From the NCBI GenBank assembly GCA_045648025.1, contig JAZRNH010000027.1, forward strand, positions 1-33,605: 33,605 bases of DNA. The letters are read 5' to 3'. Of this stretch, positions 31,100-33,605 are shown one piece after another. Under the pieces are notes generated by a model, which worked only from the letters and a program-made list of their open reading frames with translations, made no database searches and had not been told where the DNA came from. The stretch is from RGIG1681 sp045648025. GTDB lineage: Bacteria; Bacillota; Clostridia; Christensenellales; UBA1242. Made by a program: the position numbers and the translations under genes. Every line of letters begins with the position of its first letter. The first letter of the stretch is position 1.

Positions 31100-32593
31100 A
31101 TGAAAAAGTTTTTTTATGTGTTTTTTTCAGCGATTATAGCGGTTTTGTCGGTAGGTTTTACCGGTTGCAAAAAAGATGAGGTTTTGGCAGTTTCAAAAGG
31201 GCTAACAAATTATGAAATTATTGCAGATTTTAATGATGAAACTAAACAGATTGTTGGAAGCGAAACAATTGAATATTTAAACAAAACAGGTGATGATTTA
31301 GAATTTCTATGTTTACATTTATATCCCAGGGCATTTAGAAAGACTGCAACAATTAAGCCATATACTGCATTAAATATGGCTGTATGCTTTCCAAATGGAA
31401 TGAGTTATGGTGATATTTTGATTAACAAGGTTCAAATTAATGGAGAAGAAAAGCAGTTTGAATTTGTTGGTGAAGATGAAGATATTTTGAAAATTATATT
31501 TGGGTTCTGTTTAAAAAAAGAAGAAAAGATTGATATTTTGATAGATTTTTTGATAGATATTCCAAATTCAACTCACAGATTTGGATATTATCAAGATAAT
31601 GTTAATCTTGGAAACTGGTATCCTGTGGTTTGTGAATATGAAGGTGGAGAGTTTGATATGACTCCATATTATGCAACTGGTGACCCATTTAACTCATCGG
31701 TTTCAAATTATATCGTAAAACTTTCTTATGATTCAAAATATAAGTTAACATCAACCGGAGAAGTTAGTGAGAAGATTGAAAACGGAAAAACAGTTGCAGA
31801 AGTTTCAGCAAAGGCTGTTAGAGATTTTGCAATGTGTTTGTCTAGTAATTTTTTGGTGCAAACTGAAGTTGTTGATGGGGTGACGGTTTGCTATGCTGGA
31901 TATAAACAAGATGAAAACACTAGTGATCTGCTTTCAGTTTCAGTTGCTGCAATAAAATATTTTAATGAAACATTTGGAAAGTATCCATACAAAACATTGT
32001 CGGTTGTTAAAACTCCATTTGTTTATGGTGGTATGGAATATCCGGGAATTGTTTTTGTTTCAGATTCAATTGATGACGGTGTTGAAAATAAAAAGGTAAT
32101 TGTGCATGAAATTGCTCATCAGTGGTGGTATTCGGTTGTTGGAAACAACGAAGCAAAAGAGGCTTGGCTTGATGAATCATTGTCAGAATATTCAACAGCA
32201 ATGTTTTTTGCGGCAAATGACGGTTTTGGAATAACTTATGATGAAATTATTGATGATGCAATGTCTAGCTATTTGCTTTATGTTGATGTTATTCAAACAA
32301 TTAGAGGAGAAGTAAATTCAAAAATGAATCTTGCAGTTAATGAATATCAAAATGATTATGAATATTCATATATGGTTTATGTGAAGGGTGTGATTATGTT
32401 TGATAGTTTAAAACAAACTGTGGGGGAGAAAAAACTTATTCAAGGTTTTAGAAAATATTATCAAGACAATAAATTTAAAATTGCAACAAAAGATGATTTT
32501 TATTCGGCATTTAAATCGGCTTGTCATCAAGATTTAGAAACCTTTTTTGAAGGATATTTAAATGGAAGTTCAATAATTTCAAAGATAAATTAG
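31100..32593 (+). CDS. M1-family metallopeptidase, lipoprotein
   Basis: A 497-residue gluzincin peptidase. The signal peptide with lipobox FTGC (Cys23) anchors it to the outer face of the membrane. An N-terminal M1-type beta domain (about 35-265) precedes the catalytic domain: GGMEYPG (310-316, the GAMEN-like exopeptidase loop), HEIAH (336-340) and Glu359 after exactly 18 residues, forming the HExxHx18E zinc site. The C-terminal helical domain is short, so it is a compact M1 member of the kind found in many gut anaerobes. It should remove N-terminal residues from peptides outside the cell. The ATG has GAGG. No strong promoter or terminator was seen. Confidence 0.92.
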   Translation: MKKFFYVFFSAIIAVLSVGFTGCKKDEVLAVSKGLTNYEIIADFNDETKQIVGSETIEYLNKTGDDLEFLCLHLYPRAFRKTATIKPYTALNMAVCFPNGMSYGDILINKVQINGEEKQFEFVGEDEDILKIIFGFCLKKEEKIDILIDFLIDIPNSTHRFGYYQDNVNLGNWYPVVCEYEGGEFDMTPYYATGDPFNSSVSNYIVKLSYDSKYKLTSTGEVSEKIENGKTVAEVSAKAVRDFAMCLSSNFLVQTEVVDGVTVCYAGYKQDENTSDLLSVSVAAIKYFNETFGKYPYKTLSVVKTPFVYGGMEYPGIVFVSDSIDDGVENKKVIVHEIAHQWWYSVVGNNEAKEAWLDESLSEYSTAMFFAANDGFGITYDEIIDDAMSSYLLYVDVIQTIRGEVNSKMNLAVNEYQNDYEYSYMVYVKGVIMFDSLKQTVGEKKLIQGFRKYYQDNKFKIATKDDFYSAFKSACHQDLETFFEGYLNGSSIISKIN

Positions 32594-32623
32594 TCATATT
32601 TGCTTTTCTATGATTTTTATTTA

Positions 32624-32632
32624 TGCTAAAAT
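32624..32632 (+). promoter_or_regulatory. Extended -10 promoter of walJ
   Basis: TGCTAAAAT with a weak -35; TAGGAG precedes the ATG at 32653. Confidence 0.5.
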
Positions 32633-32652
32633 GTTTTTGCTAGGAGAAAATT

Positions 32653-33456
32653 ATGCGAATAGTAAATTTAGCATCGGGAAGCAAAGGAAATTCAACATTT
32701 ATATCTTATGGCGAAACAAAAATGCTTATAGATGCGGGAATTTCTGAAAAAAAGTTAGTTGAATCAATTTCAAGCATCGGCGAAAACATAAAAGATATTA
32801 TGGCAGTGTGTATAACTCACGAACACATTGACCATATTAGAGCAGTTAAAACTCTTGCAAAAAAATATGATATGACATTTTTTGTTCATAAAAAACTTGC
32901 AGAATCACCTTATTTTGAAGAAATTGAATTTAAAGAAGGAAAACTTTTTAAGTTTGAAAATGACACACTTTCTATTGGCGACTTAGAAGTTAAGCCATTT
33001 GAAGTTTCACATGATGCGATTAGACCTGTGGCTTATACAGTGAAAGTGTTTGGAAGCAAGTCAAAGGCTGCATTTGTTACCGACCTTGGAGTGGTTTCTG
33101 AATCGGTTAAAAGAGAAATCAAAGGTTCAAAAATGGTGTTTATTGAATCAAACTATGATGAAAAAATGTTGAAATCTGGAAGCTATCCAAAAATTGTTAA
33201 AGAAAGAATTGATGGACAGTTTGGACATCTTTCAAATAGCCAGTCTTTAGAGCTGGCAAAATGGCTTTATGATAATGGGACAAAGTGTTTTGTTTTGTCG
33301 CATATTTCTGAAAATAACAACACTATGGAACATGCATATTTGAATTATGCTAATTATTTTGAAGAGCAGGGAATTGAACTTGACAAAGATGTTTTTCTTA
33401 GGCTATCATTTCAAAATAAATGTGGAAACAATTTTAATTTAAAAGAGGAATTATAA
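32653..33456 (+). CDS. walJ: WalJ/YycJ metallo-beta-lactamase-fold exonuclease
   Basis: A 267-residue protein beginning with LASGSKGNSTF, the signature of the YycJ/WalJ group, with metal motif HEHIDH (His56, His58, Asp60, His61). Further ligand motifs are SHDAIRP, DLG and the late HLSNSQSLELA and LSHISENNNT. It is thought to act as a DNA exonuclease in cell-wall/replication coordination or repair; in Bacillus it sits in the walRK operon. Here no walR or walK is in view, but the gene overlaps the next start (TAATG) by one base. The C-terminus is complete. The family is secure. Confidence 0.9.
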   Translation: MRIVNLASGSKGNSTFISYGETKMLIDAGISEKKLVESISSIGENIKDIMAVCITHEHIDHIRAVKTLAKKYDMTFFVHKKLAESPYFEEIEFKEGKLFKFENDTLSIGDLEVKPFEVSHDAIRPVAYTVKVFGSKSKAAFVTDLGVVSESVKREIKGSKMVFIESNYDEKMLKSGSYPKIVKERIDGQFGHLSNSQSLELAKWLYDNGTKCFVLSHISENNNTMEHAYLNYANYFEEQGIELDKDVFLRLSFQNKCGNNFNLKEEL

Positions 33457-33605
33457 TGGAAAATACATTGCTTACTGAAAAAAAGAAGTCTTTTGAACTT
33501 TATGATGCAGCTTTTGCAACAATTTTGTTTATTGTTTTTAATTTTGCATTTTCATTTATTTATTCAATGATTCCAAAATCTGTTAGAGCAAATGATGTGG
33601 TTTAT
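33456..33605 (+). CDS. Membrane protein, N-terminal part (partial)
   Basis: An open frame of 50 codons from the ATG at 33456, which overlaps the walJ stop and follows AGAGGA. It encodes a short charged N-terminus (MENTLLTEKKKSFELYD) and a first membrane segment (about 18-40) before the window ends. I cannot assign a family from this much sequence. It is translationally coupled to walJ. Confidence 0.8.
   Translation, partial: MENTLLTEKKKSFELYDAAFATILFIVFNFAFSFIYSMIPKSVRANDVVY

Noticed and set aside
1..33605. Alternative genetic code (TGA as Trp), as in AT-rich Mollicutes
   Set aside because: TGA serves as a stop at 10675-10677 and 21437-21439, and Trp is encoded by TGG throughout the conserved proteins.
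1..33605. CRISPR, insertion sequence or prophage
   Set aside because: No repeat-spacer pattern, transposase, integrase or phage structural gene was found in any frame; all long intergenic spaces are accounted for by promoters, terminators, a tRNA or the 49-aa gene.

Overview
The window is a densely packed, AT-rich bacterial chromosome segment that looks like a low-GC Bacillota genome, most likely an uncultured Clostridia-type organism. The signs are sigma-A-type promoters (TTGACA/TATAAT, often with an extended -10 TGn), GGAG-type ribosome binding sites, U-tailed hairpin terminators, an HrcA/CIRCE site, an SdpI-like protein, a DUF1846 protein and a WalJ-type nuclease. TGA is used as a stop (for example at 10675-10677), so the code is standard. 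No phage, transposon, plasmid or CRISPR feature is visible. This is core chromosome with some poorly characterised genes.

Layout. 1-108: end of serS. 165-1675 (-): signal peptidase I, then a small lipoprotein. 1800-2792 (+): a divergent RNA-methyltransferase-like protein. 2804-4661 (-): an SdpI-like membrane protein and an S66 carboxypeptidase. 4796-5797 (+): a Na+/Ca2+-type exchanger. 5953-7257 (-): a MATE/flippase-like transporter. 7409-8377 (+): an unknown soluble protein. 8402-9156 (-): tRNA-Arg(TCG) followed by an orphan TrpF-like protein with no terminator between them. 9283-10437 (-): an iron-type alcohol dehydrogenase. 10528-10677 (+): a 49-aa acidic-tailed small protein with its own terminator. 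10803-13885 (+): an ABC ATPase and its FtsX-type permease. 13970-15235 (+): a membrane-anchored protein with three InlB-like repeats. 15295-18187 (-): typA followed by a short DUF1846 protein. 18379-19137 (+): a histidine-phosphatase-fold protein that has lost catalytic residues. 19233-21439 (+): rsmF and an SDR oxidoreductase. 21506-21967 (+): a MarR-like regulator. 21992-22558 (-): a GNAT acetyltransferase. 22655-26013 (+): a NUDIX hydrolase, a His-rich CobW GTPase, a P-loop kinase and a sirtuin. 26129-28717 (+): clpB behind a CIRCE element. 28785-33605 (+): a canonical histidine phosphatase, a family 2 glycosyltransferase, a metallo-beta-lactamase-fold hydrolase, an M1 peptidase lipoprotein, walJ and the start of a membrane protein.

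The clearest themes are regulatory. At least six genes have a -10 box only 6-7 bases before the ATG and no room for a ribosome binding site, so they look leaderless, while their neighbours have ordinary GGAG sites. typA has a full intrinsic terminator in its leader. The clpB -35 box is built into the CIRCE palindrome, and the hairpin just after it should stop only read-through from the sirtuin operon. Two proteins (18379-19137 and 1800-2792) keep a recognisable enzyme fold but have lost signature catalytic residues. I see no obviously new defence or mobile system. The most promising leads for new biology are the leaderless gene set, the typA leader, the 49-aa small protein and the TrpF-like variant fused in transcription to a tRNA.
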